The notes beneath the pieces are model-generated. The model had not been told where the DNA came from. It ran no database searches and was given only the letters and a program-made list of their open reading frames with translations. Below are positions 47,017 to 55,745 of a stretch of DNA of 64,000 nt, piece after piece. Each line of letters opens with the position of its first letter. The first letter of the stretch is position 1. A program made the translations under genes and the position numbers. The DNA lies in contig NZ_VIQO01000032.1 in NCBI RefSeq assembly GCF_007483665.1, forward strand, positions 94,924 through 158,923. The letters run 5' to 3'. The DNA comes from Catellatospora sichuanensis. GTDB taxonomy: Bacteria; Actinomycetota; Actinomycetes; Mycobacteriales; Micromonosporaceae.

Positions 47017-49695
47017 CTACCCGACGGTCAGATTGCCGTTGTCGAGCTCGACCTGGCCCGACTCGTACAGCAGCGCGCCGCCCGCGGCCGCCGTGATGCG
47101 CACCGAGAACGCGTCACCGTCGCGGCCCGGGCTACCCGTGTCGAGGGCGGTGCCGCGCAGCACGGCGGGAGCGCCGCCGAACCGCCCGGTGGCCTCGAAG
47201 ACGGCCCGGTCGCCGGCGACGACCAGCCACCGCACCGTGTCCGCGGTGAACGTGCGCGAGTCCTCGTCGAAGCGCAGCGAGCCGCGCGGCGAGTTGCCCT
47301 GGTAGCTCAGTGACGAGGTGATCCGCACCCGACCGCCGTCCTGGTCGTCGCCGCGCCCGGTGCCCTGCACGCTGCCGTCGGGGTCGAACAGCACGAGTTC
47401 GGCGTCGGCCGCCGGGCCGGTGAAGTAGTCACCGCGCACCTCGATACGGGCGCGCCACAGGTCGGCGGGAGCGTCGAGGGTCACGGTGGCGCGGCCGGCC
47501 GCGTCGAACGTCGCGTCGTACGTCTTGGTCGCACTCGTCAGCGTCGGGGTCAGGGTGACCCGCGCCGCGAGTTTGACGAGATCGCCAGGCCGGCCGTCGG
47601 CCTCCTGGGTCGCCTGGAGGGTCAGCTGCCCGGTCCCGGCCGGCTGGTTGAGGCTGCCGGCGACCGCGACGGTGACGTTCTCGGGTTCGACGGTCAATGT
47701 CGCGCCGACCGAGGCTGCCTCGTGCGGTCCGCTCTGCGGCGCGCGCACCTGCACCGGGTACGAGCCCGGCGCCTGGTCGGCGGGCCAGCTGGCGGTGGCG
47801 ACGCCGTCGGCGCCGCTGGTGGCCGTCAGCTCCTGCCCGGCGACGGTGAAGATGACCTGCTTGCCCGCCACCGGCTCGTTGGTGATGCCGTCCCGGACGA
47901 CGGCCGACAGGGCCGCCGCGTCCGAGTAGTCCACGGCCGTGGCACCGGTGTAGCTCAGCGACAGCGGCCGCCGGACGACGTCGGCCAAAAACTGGTAGTC
48001 GGTGAGCACGTCGCTGTCGGTGGTGCTGCGCCCCCGGGCGAAAAGGCTGTGCTGCCCGACCCGCTCGTCGGCGGGCACGGTGACCCGGATCGTGACGGTC
48101 GCCTGCTGCTGCGCGGCCAGGGTCAGCCGCTGCGTCGTGGCCGTCCAGGTGGAGGACACCAGCTCGGTGAAGTCGAACGTGTCGGTCGTCTCGCCGGTGT
48201 TGCGGACGGTGTAGGTCAGATCGGTGGTGCTGCCCAGCGCGAGCGACGGGCGCGGGGCGTTGCCCTGCGCGTCGGCAGGGTCGACGAGGATGCCGGGGCC
48301 GCGCACGTCGAAGTAGACCTGGTTGTAGTAGACGTTGCTGGCGGTGTCGGCGAAGAACGGGCGGCCGATGGCCCGCACCGCGACCTTGGCCGGGGTGCCG
48401 TCAGCCCAGGGCCGGTCCATGGTCCGCTGCGGGGTGCGGTTGTCGGTCGGGTCCCACGCGTCGGTGTCGTTGCCGCCGTCGCAGGTGACGGGGTTCTCGG
48501 GCGCGTCCTCGTCGGTGCGGCCGTCGCCGTCGTTGTCCATGGTGTCCACCGGGTCCTCGTCGGTCCGGCCGTCGACGTCCTCGTCGATGCAGCCCGGCGA
48601 GCGGGTGCCGTCGGGACGCATCAGCTCGACGCCGCGGACGGTCTCCTGTGGGCTGCGTACGTTGCGCTCGTCGACGCGGAAGATGACCACGCCACTGTCG
48701 GGCACGTCCTCGTCGTAGGTGCCCGGCCGGGGGTTGCGGGTCTCGACGAGGAAGTAGTCGTCGGTGCCGCGCTCGTAGTCGTAGATCAGGTAGGTGGTGG
48801 CGATGGACAGGTCGGAAGGGGTGCGATAGCCGTCCCTGGTGATGACGGCTGGTTTCTGCCCGCCCAGGTGCAGCTTCGTGAACAGGTTCGGCTCGAACCA
48901 CAGGTCCGGCCCATCGCAGGTCGGCCCCGCGATGTCCCAGCTGCCCACGCCGTAGCCGTAGTGGTCGTACAGGTCGTAGATCTGGTGCATGAGCTCGTGC
49001 GCGATCGTGATCTCGTTGGTGCCGGTCGCGCTGTCGGCGGTCCGAAACGCGATGGTCTTGCCGTCGAGCTTGGCACCGGCGGCGACCCCCAGGGTCTGCC
49101 CGCAGTTCTCGTTGGCCGGGCCCGAGGTGAAGATCGTGGCCACGGCGAGTTCGGTGTCCTCGACCGACCCGTCCTTGTCGGTGTCGTAACGGGCGAAGTC
49201 GACGAACGGGTCTGCGAGGTCCATCATGCGGCGGCGGCGCTGCGTGGCGTCCTGCGCGATGCCGGGGCCGGACGCACCGAGGTCGACGACGACGACGCCG
49301 TTGTCCGCGGTGCCGAACGACTCGACGGCGGGGACGAGGATGCCGAGGTCGTGCGAGATGAAGTAGTCGGCGACCGTGCCGAACTGGAAGATCGGGAAGT
49401 AGCGGTCGCGGATGTCGTTCTCGGTGACGTTCGTGGTCAGGTCGTTGAACGTCGCGTAGACCACCAGCAGCGGGATCAGCGTGTCGCCGCGGTCGTGGAA
49501 CAGCGGCGAATGCGGGCTGTCCGGGTGGCTGAAGTTCGGCAGGGGGAACGGGTACGGATCGGGGGCGGCCTGGGCCGGGGCCGCCGGGACGAGCCCGGCG
49601 AGCATGACGGCGGCGGACACGGCGGCCAGCACGCGAACGCGTAGGCGGCTGCGGCGTGGCTTGGGACCCCTGGACGGGGCCGGGTTGTCGGTCAA
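47017..49695 (-). CDS. Secreted M6-family (immune inhibitor A-like) metalloprotease
   Basis: Encodes 892 residues from TTG 49695 with GGAGGA upstream. The signal peptide ends near residue 43 (PAAPAQA). The zinc site HELMHQIYDLYDHYG (HELMH at 233-237) with downstream GSWDIAGP is M6-like. A Ca-binding stretch resembling thrombospondin type 3 repeats (DVDGRTDEDPVD, DNDGDGRTDED) lies near residues 370-400. Ig-like/beta domains follow, including RNTGETTDTFDFTELVSS and a bacterial Ig-like segment YTGATAVDYSDAAALSAVV, then a C-terminal beta domain. Predicted role: extracellular protein degradation. The protein ends in beta-sandwich repeats rather than an anchor. Confidence 0.85.
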   Translation of the reverse strand: MTDNPAPSRGPKPRRSRLRVRVLAAVSAAVMLAGLVPAAPAQAAPDPYPFPLPNFSHPDSPHSPLFHDRGDTLIPLLVVYATFNDLTTNVTENDIRDRYFPIFQFGTVADYFISHDLGILVPAVESFGTADNGVVVVDLGASGPGIAQDATQRRRRMMDLADPFVDFARYDTDKDGSVEDTELAVATIFTSGPANENCGQTLGVAAGAKLDGKTIAFRTADSATGTNEITIAHELMHQIYDLYDHYGYGVGSWDIAGPTCDGPDLWFEPNLFTKLHLGGQKPAVITRDGYRTPSDLSIATTYLIYDYERGTDDYFLVETRNPRPGTYDEDVPDSGVVIFRVDERNVRSPQETVRGVELMRPDGTRSPGCIDEDVDGRTDEDPVDTMDNDGDGRTDEDAPENPVTCDGGNDTDAWDPTDNRTPQRTMDRPWADGTPAKVAVRAIGRPFFADTASNVYYNQVYFDVRGPGILVDPADAQGNAPRPSLALGSTTDLTYTVRNTGETTDTFDFTELVSSTWTATTQRLTLAAQQQATVTIRVTVPADERVGQHSLFARGRSTTDSDVLTDYQFLADVVRRPLSLSYTGATAVDYSDAAALSAVVRDGITNEPVAGKQVIFTVAGQELTATSGADGVATASWPADQAPGSYPVQVRAPQSGPHEAASVGATLTVEPENVTVAVAGSLNQPAGTGQLTLQATQEADGRPGDLVKLAARVTLTPTLTSATKTYDATFDAAGRATVTLDAPADLWRARIEVRGDYFTGPAADAELVLFDPDGSVQGTGRGDDQDGGRVRITSSLSYQGNSPRGSLRFDEDSRTFTADTVRWLVVAGDRAVFEATGRFGGAPAVLRGTALDTGSPGRDGDAFSVRITAAAGGALLYESGQVELDNGNLTVG

Positions 49696-49960
49696 GACGA
49701 ATCCTCCAGCACAACGGGTGACGGCGTGTGGTGGGGTGGGTTCACCGAGCTCGCGTCACCTGGGCAGCACGAACGTGCCGGCAGAGGGCGCGGGATGGGA
49801 TCTGTCGAGGTCACACCTGGCAGCAGGATATAGACTCCGACGCCGTTCCCGTCGCAGATTGTCCAGGTCACGACGGACAATTTGGACAGCTGAAACTGAG
49901 TCGCTTTTCGGGCCGCGCCGGCCTGCTGGCGGCGCGGGGCGACCGGGCGGACGGCCCGGC

Positions 49961-50155
49961 GCTGAACAGCCTGCTGTCGACCTCGTTGAGGGACAGTTTC
50001 AGCGCGCCGAGGGCGACCGAGTCGGCGCCGAGCGGATCTCCGGCGCGCGCAGGCAGAGCCGCTGCAGCTCGTGGCGCCGGTAGCTGAGCAGCAGGTCCGA
50101 GGAGCGGGGGAGGCCGCCGCCGAGAATGACCACCTGCGGGTCGACGGTGACCATC
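49961..50155 (-). pseudogene. ROK-family C-terminal remnant, frameshifted
   Basis: One frame gives VTVDPQVVILGGGLPRSSD and LLLSYRRHELQRLCLRAPEI, the other LGADSVALGALKLSLNEVDSRLFS. Joining them near 50032 recreates a continuous ROK-family end (ILGGGL is the sugar/ATP-binding motif, LGADSVALGA a typical C-terminus). The HTH and kinase core are missing. The neighbouring 50160-50400 has a second scrap on the plus strand (FIEIGQWRPVEAPADPYEWR) that was not identified. Confidence 0.5.
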
Positions 50156-50159
50156 TTCC

Positions 50160-50528
50160 ATGTACTGGCCGGCGTCGATGAGCATGATGCGCTCCTGGGA
50201 CACCGACTCGACCGACTCGGCATGATCAAAGTGCCGTTCGCGGTGGCGTTGCCTCGATCAACGGCGAGAGCTCCCGTTCATCGAGATCGGGCAGTGGCGG
50301 CCGGTCGAGGCGCCGGCGGACCCGTATGAGTGGCGAGTTCGCGTCCGTGATCGGCGGCAGGATATCTGGTGGCCCGCGACAGGCGGGCCGTCAGCATCAT
50401 GGGCGGTGATCCGTCCGCCCGGGTGGTCGCGTGGCTATGGACGGTGACCGATCGACGTCGTACCGTCGTTGCGGATGATCGTGCGGCGGCGATCGGTGAC
50501 CTGTCCTGCCTTCGCCAAGGAGCGTCCG
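50160..50528. other. Intergenic region with unidentified coding scraps
   Basis: On the plus strand about 50260-50345 reads FIEIGQWRPVEAPADPYEWR and VRVRDRRQDIWWPA without a start or stable frame; it looks like the end of a lost gene. The ribosome site of the next gene (AAGGAG) lies near 50518. Confidence 0.35.
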
Positions 50529-51191
50529 ATGTCGCGTAAGACCGGTAGACCGTCCTACACCAGGCCCACCGGTTCGCCGCCGTCCCGTCCGGCCGGGCAG
50601 GTGCTGCGCATCCTCGCCGGTCTGACAGTGGCGGTGCTGGTCGGGGTGTTGATCGGCACGCAGACCGCAGGCCCGGACACCGCCGACTCCGCCGTGGAGC
50701 AGCTGCGTGCGCAGGAGGCTGGCCGTGACAAGACGCAGATCGGCGAGCTGACCACGCGTGCGCGGGCCACCGCTGGGGTGATCACGCCGATCGTCGAAGG
50801 GCTCGCCGACCCGGGCAAGGTCGGTGACGGTCAGCTGGCGCAGTGGAAGCAGGCCGTCGGCGCCGAGGTCGCATGGTATGCCACGACCGTGTCGGGGATG
50901 ACCGCGACCAATGTCGCCCGGGGCGCGCTGCGCAATGCGGTCGAGCAACTGGCCGCCGCGGTGGACACGCTGACGGCGGCACACACGCTGCCCGAGTCGT
51001 CGCGTCAGCCGATGCTGGCTGCGGCAACCCGGCAGCGTGAACTGGCGGTCGCGGCGTGGTCGGTGGCCGCGACGCAGCTCGATCAGATCAACGTCGATGC
51101 CGGCAACGGCCACCAGCACGTCTACCTCAACACCACCGGGATCGACGGGCTGATGGCCGGCGACGGCCTGCCCGACGGCACAGGGAAGTAG
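50529..51191 (+). CDS. Membrane-anchored hypothetical protein
   Basis: ATG 50529 follows AAGGAG. The 220-residue product has a Ser/Pro-rich N-terminus, one transmembrane helix (LRILAGLTVAVLVGVLIGTQ) and an exported helical domain: VEQLRAQEAGRDKTQIGELT, RATAGVITPIVEGLADPG, WKQAVGAEVAWYATTVSGMT and HTLPESSRQPMLAAATRQREL. No family was recognised. It may be an extracytoplasmic scaffold or sensor. Codon use matches neighbouring real genes. Confidence 0.65.
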   Translation: MSRKTGRPSYTRPTGSPPSRPAGQVLRILAGLTVAVLVGVLIGTQTAGPDTADSAVEQLRAQEAGRDKTQIGELTTRARATAGVITPIVEGLADPGKVGDGQLAQWKQAVGAEVAWYATTVSGMTATNVARGALRNAVEQLAAAVDTLTAAHTLPESSRQPMLAAATRQRELAVAAWSVAATQLDQINVDAGNGHQHVYLNTTGIDGLMAGDGLPDGTGK

Positions 51192-51445
51192 AACTCCAGG
51201 CCGATCTCGGTTACGAGGAGCGGGGGTGCGCTGTCGCGCATCCCCGCCCGTTGCTGTTGCTGAGGTGAGATTCAAGGCCGATGACCTGCGCGGCTTGGAT
51301 CAAGGCGAGGTGTCGGTCGGCCGAAATGTTGATCACATTGTGGACCTCGGCGAGGAGGGCTTCCACGAAAGGGCAGCTAAAGCCTGCACCGGTTGAGGCG
51401 GGTGCCCCTCTGATCAAAGGGCACCCGCCGTCCTGCCACTCGTGG

Positions 51446-52597
51446 TTACGGACTGGAGCACGTGAGACTTGGCGGGGAGTTGCTTCCCGACCAGTTCCCG
51501 AGGAAGCCGAGCGATCTCGTACCGCTGGGACTGATGGTCGCGTTGTGGGAGGCGTTGCGGAACGTCACCACGCTGCCGCTCTGGCTATAGGTGCTGTCCC
51601 ATGACTGCGTGACCGTCTGCCCATTTGCGTATGTCGCTCTGACGGTCCAGCCGTTGACGCTGGTGCTGGAACTGTTGTTTCGCACCGTAATCGCGCCTTG
51701 GAATCCGTTGTTCCACTGGTTGACCTGGGAGTACGTCGCCGAGCATGCTCCGCCGGGCGGAGGGGACGACGGCGGCGGGCTCGACGGCGGCGGGCTCGAT
51801 GGAGGCGGGCTTGACGGTGGCGGCGGGTTCGACGGTGGCGGCGAGCTCGGCGGAGGCTGCGTCTGGTTTGGGCCGACGCCGGTCACCTGACCGTTGCCCC
51901 CATCGAAAGTGATGTCGGAGCAGCTGAAGAAGTTCTCGTTGCTGTCCGAGCGCACCCACCGGATGTACAGAATCGCCCGGCCGCTGCGGCCGGTCGGCAA
52001 CTGTGCGTTCCAGTAGTAGTAGTTCAGCGCGCCGGGCCCGCCGTTCGACGGCGGGTTGGTGACACTCGAGAATTCCTGAAGGTCACTCCAGGCCAGTGGC
52101 GAACTGGGGTTCCAGCCTTGGCGGGTGATGGCCAGGTGGAACGTACCCGGGTGGTGTGCCCAGTTACTGTGCCGGAACTGGATATTGGCCCCAGAGGTGA
52201 GGTGGGTCAACGGCCAGTCCGTGCGAGTCGCGTTGTAGGCGGCGAAGTTGTACGGCCCGCCGGTCCCGCCGCTGCACAGCTGTCCATCCGGGATGAAGCC
52301 GGTCGTGCGGCCTCCGGCGTCGGAGCGGAGCACCGCGAACCAGTTGTACAACGGTGTGGTGCCGCTCGGATCGGATGAGCTCTTGCTTCCCTCGATCGCG
52401 GCAGCACATGCCGGGTTGTAGGCGGCGATCGACCCGTTGGGCCGAAGCGCGTCCTGATAGCACAGCCAGGTGCGGCTGCCCGGGAACATCGTTACGCCGT
52501 GGGCCTGCGCCGCAGAAGTATTGATCACCGCGAAGCCGACGCTCGCCGTGATCACTGCTGCGGCCAAGCTTGCCAGGAGTTGGCGTCTGCGATTCAC
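51446..52597 (-). CDS. AA10 lytic polysaccharide monooxygenase with CBM2
   Basis: Encodes 383 residues from GTG 52597 after GGAAAGGACGACAGG. A signal peptide ends AQA, exposing His33 (HGVTMFPGSRTWLC), the first ligand of the copper histidine brace. The second His lies in FRHSNWAHHPGTFHLAIT. The AA10 core (about 33-235) has SSSDPSGTTPLYNWFAVLRSDAGG and FIPDGQLCSGG. A linker of tandem PPPSS units leads to a CBM2 domain (CSATYSQVNQWNNGFQGAITV, NGWTVRATYANGQ) at about 290-383. The enzyme cleaves crystalline cellulose or chitin oxidatively outside the cell; the CBM2 suggests cellulose or chitin binding. A CebR-like box lies upstream. Confidence 0.9.
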   Translation of the reverse strand: MNRRRQLLASLAAAVITASVGFAVINTSAAQAHGVTMFPGSRTWLCYQDALRPNGSIAAYNPACAAAIEGSKSSSDPSGTTPLYNWFAVLRSDAGGRTTGFIPDGQLCSGGTGGPYNFAAYNATRTDWPLTHLTSGANIQFRHSNWAHHPGTFHLAITRQGWNPSSPLAWSDLQEFSSVTNPPSNGGPGALNYYYWNAQLPTGRSGRAILYIRWVRSDSNENFFSCSDITFDGGNGQVTGVGPNQTQPPPSSPPPSNPPPPSSPPPSSPPPSSPPPSSPPPGGACSATYSQVNQWNNGFQGAITVRNNSSSTSVNGWTVRATYANGQTVTQSWDSTYSQSGSVVTFRNASHNATISPSGTRSLGFLGNWSGSNSPPSLTCSSP

Positions 52598-52781
52598 CCT
52601 GTCGTCCTTTCCTTTTGACGGATAGGCCGACGCCTGCCGGAGGACAGAGCGCACAGGAACATCGGCCTGCAAGGAGTTGCCGACGCATGCCATACACCTC
52701 GGCGCACACGAAATAGACCTCTGTGCGCCCGTTGCTCGGCTCCCGACCGGTCTGACAAACTCAGACATCGAAAGCTTGACA

Positions 52782-52795
52782 TGAGATCGCTCCCA
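52782..52795. promoter_or_regulatory. CebR-like (LacI-family) operator upstream of the LPMO gene
   Basis: TGAGATCGCTCCCA, read on the minus strand TGGGAGCGATCTCA, differs by two bases from the TGGGAGCGCTCCCA box of CebR/CelR, the cellobiose-responsive repressor of cellulase genes in actinomycetes. It lies about 185 bp before the LPMO start, within the region expected to contain its promoter. Confidence 0.6.
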
Positions 52796-52832
52796 TGACA
52801 ATGCCGCGGAGTCGATTTCCAGAGTCCAGCGG

Positions 52833-53363
52833 CTACACGACCGCCTGTTCGTAGCGCGTGCGCAGTCCGGCCAGCCTGCCCCATTCGTGGAGGCTGGCGG
52901 CTGCCTTCTGCTCCAGATCGTCGGGGATCATCGCCCATACCCGGTCCGGATCCACACCAGACTTCGCCGTCTGAACGGCCGGTGGGTCGGTCAGCGTGAT
53001 GACCGCTGGACCCGAGCTGCGGCTCGCATAGTCCCACGGGGTGCCGGGCTTGACCACCGCACAGAAGTAGATGGCATAGATGACCTGAACGTCCTCGATG
53101 CGCTTGGCGGTTGGAGGTTCCGTTCCGAATGACTCGGCGGCGCACAGGACCTTGCCCCCGTGGTCCACGGCATGCCCGCCGGGCGCGTAGAGCTCAAGCG
53201 CGGCCGGCGAGAGCTGTTCCAGCGCCGTTTGCGCCCGGGCGGCCAGTTGATCCTGAAAGGGGTTGGGCTGCGCGGTGAGCAGACCGGCAGCGAGGATCGC
53301 GACGGCAACCAGCTCAGGTAGGAGCCACCAGCCGTGGCGTCGCAGAAAGAGCACGAGGCACAT
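52833..53363 (-). CDS. Membrane-anchored hypothetical protein
   Basis: From ATG 53363 the product is 176 residues: a helix LLPELVAVAILAAGLLTA near the N-terminus, then an extracytoplasmic domain with LEQLSPAALELYAPGGHAVDH, IEDVQVIYAIYFCAVVKPG and VWAMIPDDLEQKAAASLHEWG. No family was recognised. The upstream GTG 53387 is an alternative start; neither has a clear ribosome site. It is convergent with no neighbour and stands alone. Confidence 0.55.
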   Translation of the reverse strand: MCLVLFLRRHGWWLLPELVAVAILAAGLLTAQPNPFQDQLAARAQTALEQLSPAALELYAPGGHAVDHGGKVLCAAESFGTEPPTAKRIEDVQVIYAIYFCAVVKPGTPWDYASRSSGPAVITLTDPPAVQTAKSGVDPDRVWAMIPDDLEQKAAASLHEWGRLAGLRTRYEQAVV

Positions 53364-53608
53364 GCTCGCATTGATGGACGGCACTGTGCAACGAATCGGC
53401 AGGGGGCACCGGCCTGAGCCGTTGACCACCGGCCGCAACAGCTCAGCTTCGCGCGGGGAGGCAACCCGTGAACCAGAAGCGACCCCACGGGCCGAAGTAC
53501 ACCTATGCACATTCACGCACACCAGAGTTCACTCAAGCGAGACCAGTTGCGACCCCGGTCAGCATGCGGCGATCGGGCAGGCGAAAGGCCAGTCAGGCCT
53601 CGACGACG

Positions 53609-54823
53609 TCATGCCGTCGCTTTGACCGGCGTCCCCTTGACCGACTCCACACGGTGCTGTCCTTCCGGTGAGCCGGTCGCAGGTGGGATGAATCGTTCGC
53701 CGAGAGCCAGCACCAGAGCGACGACGCCGACCAGGGCGCCGATCAGCACCGTACTGCGCACGCCGTGGCTCGGCAGAGTGAGGCCGCCGACGAAGGCGCC
53801 AGCGGTGATGCCGACGTTGACCGCGGCGGAGACCGTGGCGGCGGCGAGGTCGGAGCGACCGGGTGCGACCTGCAGTACGAGGCCGCCGAGCGCCGCGGTG
53901 AACGCGGCGAACGCCAGTCCGGCCAGCGCGATCAAGCCGACGGACACCGCCGGCCGATGGCCGAAGGTGTAGAGCCCCAGCAGCGCCGCCGATTGCAGCG
54001 CGACGGTCGCGACCAGTGCGAGCCACGGGCCCCGGTCCAGTACCGCGCCGATGGCGAGGATGCCGAGCACGCTGGCGATGCCACGCGCCAGCAGGACGGC
54101 CCCGACCGACGAGACGGAGAACCCGCTGACCTCGGTGACGAAGAGCGCGACATAGGTGTAGGCGACGATGGCGCCGGCGGTCGCCAGGACGGCCACTGCC
54201 ACCAGGAGCCCGAAGCGGCGGATGTCGGGCGTCGCGCCCCTGGCGGCATGTCCCTCTTCAGGCCCCGTCGAGAACAGCAGGGTGGCCACCACGACGAGCA
54301 CGACCGCGCCGAGCCCGGCCACCGCCAGGAACGAGGCCCGCCACCCGGCGCGCTCGCCCAGCCAGGTACCCGCGGGCACCCCCAGGGCCAACGCGACGGT
54401 GCCACCGGCGAATACGACCGCGACCACCCGCCCGCGTAGTGCGGGTCGGAACAGCTCGGCGGCGGCCGGCACCACTACCGCCCAGAACAGCGCATGGGTC
54501 GTGGCCGTGACCATCCTGGCCGCCAGTAGCAGCGTGAAGGTGCTCGCGAGCACCGTGATCGCGTTGCTGACGACGAAGCCGACCAGCAGCGCCGACAGTA
54601 ACCGTCGGCGCGGGACCCGGCGGACCAGCGCTGTCAGCGGGACCGAGGCGATCATCACCACCGCGCCGTAGGCGGTGACGAGCATGCCCACCTGCGACGG
54701 AGAGACTGCCAGGTCCATCGCCATCGGGACCAGCAGCCCGATCGGCAGCGCCTCGGCGGTGGTGTAGAGGAACGTCCCTCCGGACAAGCCGATCAGCGCT
54801 CCCACTGCCCGCCCGTGTCTCAT
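53609..54823 (-). CDS. MFS drug/solute exporter
   Basis: Encodes 404 residues with 12 predicted helices. Typical features are the helix 2-3 loop VRRVPRRRLLSALLVGFVV, ALFWAVVVPAAAELFRPALRGRVVAVVFAGG and GVPAGTWLGERAGWRASFL, the helix-5 motif of DHA1-type exporters (DHA12/YdhP or Cmr-like). ATG 54823 lies 45 bp from the divergent CGNR gene region. The pair CGNR regulator plus MFS exporter suggests the regulator controls the pump. The substrate is unknown; such pumps export arabinose-like sugars, chloramphenicol or purine analogues. Confidence 0.88.
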   Translation of the reverse strand: MRHGRAVGALIGLSGGTFLYTTAEALPIGLLVPMAMDLAVSPSQVGMLVTAYGAVVMIASVPLTALVRRVPRRRLLSALLVGFVVSNAITVLASTFTLLLAARMVTATTHALFWAVVVPAAAELFRPALRGRVVAVVFAGGTVALALGVPAGTWLGERAGWRASFLAVAGLGAVVLVVVATLLFSTGPEEGHAARGATPDIRRFGLLVAVAVLATAGAIVAYTYVALFVTEVSGFSVSSVGAVLLARGIASVLGILAIGAVLDRGPWLALVATVALQSAALLGLYTFGHRPAVSVGLIALAGLAFAAFTAALGGLVLQVAPGRSDLAAATVSAAVNVGITAGAFVGGLTLPSHGVRSTVLIGALVGVVALVLALGERFIPPATGSPEGQHRVESVKGTPVKATA

Positions 54824-54915
54824 CAGGCCCTCCCGTCGTTACCAGCTAAATTACGTACGCAGGAAACATGTTAACGACGTCCTTCAATGCGGGTCAACTG
54901 GTAAAGTCGGTTTCA
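54824..54915. promoter_or_regulatory. Divergent promoter region between the MFS and CGNR genes
   Basis: It is 92 bp long, relatively AT-rich (AATTACGTACGC, CATGTTAACG), and holds both promoters. TTACGTAC and ATGTTAACG are candidate half-sites for the CGNR regulator; no clear -35/-10 pair can be assigned. Confidence 0.35.
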
Positions 54916-55536
54916 ATGGAAACACTTGCGGACGTGACGCGGATGCGCCTGGTAGGCGGCAACCTCGCACTGGACTTCATCAACACCCGTACCGGTCCGC
55001 CCGTCGGGTCCCCGGACGACGACGCGCTGACTGGCTACCCCGAACTGGTCGCCTGGGGCGCGTATGCGGGCGCACTCACCGAGCCGGAGGCGAAGGCGTT
55101 GCGCCGGCTGTCCCGCGACGATCCGGATGGCGCTCACGCCGCCCTTACGCGATCGCTGCGTAGCCGCGACGATCTCGACGAGGTGTTCCGGGCAGTGGCT
55201 GCCAACCAAAGCTTGAGCACGTCCGTGCTGGACCGGCTGCGAGACGACGAAGCGGACGCACTCGGTCACGCACGGCTCGATCGAGGAAGCACGTTCGGAT
55301 GGACCTGGCGGGATGACCAGTCTCTCGACCGGCCGCTGCGGCCGGTGGTGCACGCGGCGGTCCAGCTTCTCACCACCGGTGCACTCGACCGGATCAAGGG
55401 ATGCGGAGGCTGCCGCTTTCTCTTCAACGACGAGAGCAAGAACCGCAGTCGCCGCTGGTGCAGCATGGACGATTGCGGAACTTCCGAGAAGATCCGCCGC
55501 TACGTCGCCGCGCGACGCACCCGCGCGACAGGCTGA
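54916..55536 (+). CDS. CGNR zinc-finger regulator (ABATE domain)
   Basis: From ATG 54916 it encodes 206 residues. The ABATE-type N-terminal domain begins MRLVGGNLALDFINTRTGPP and continues through LTEPEAKALRRLSRDDP. The C-terminal CGNR zinc finger is CGGCRFLFNDESKNRSRRWCSMDDCG followed by EKIRRYVAARR, with Cys pairs in the CxxC / C...C pattern. ATG 54868 is an alternative that would add 16 residues. Such proteins are DNA-binding regulators in actinobacteria. Divergent orientation beside the MFS gene suggests it represses or senses for the exporter. Confidence 0.85.
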   Translation: METLADVTRMRLVGGNLALDFINTRTGPPVGSPDDDALTGYPELVAWGAYAGALTEPEAKALRRLSRDDPDGAHAALTRSLRSRDDLDEVFRAVAANQSLSTSVLDRLRDDEADALGHARLDRGSTFGWTWRDDQSLDRPLRPVVHAAVQLLTTGALDRIKGCGGCRFLFNDESKNRSRRWCSMDDCGTSEKIRRYVAARRTRATG

Positions 55537-55745
55537 GCCCGGGTACGCCGGAGTCAGCCGGTCGCCGCCGTCGCCGGGTGATCAGCTACCACGCCGGCGA
55601 CGAGGTCGCCAAGCCGGACGCCGGCGCTGTCCAGTTGCGGCCGTATGCCCCGCGGTGGATGCACGTCGCCGCGGCATTGACGCACGCTCCAGCCGCAGTG
55701 CTCCGACGGGGAGGGCGGCGGCTGCAAATGCCGCCGGAGCCGACA

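Noticed and set aside
51760..51850. Short tandem repeats (CGGCGGGCTCGA-like) taken as a possible CRISPR or satellite
   Set aside because: They encode the PPPSS linker of the LPMO; there are no unique spacers.
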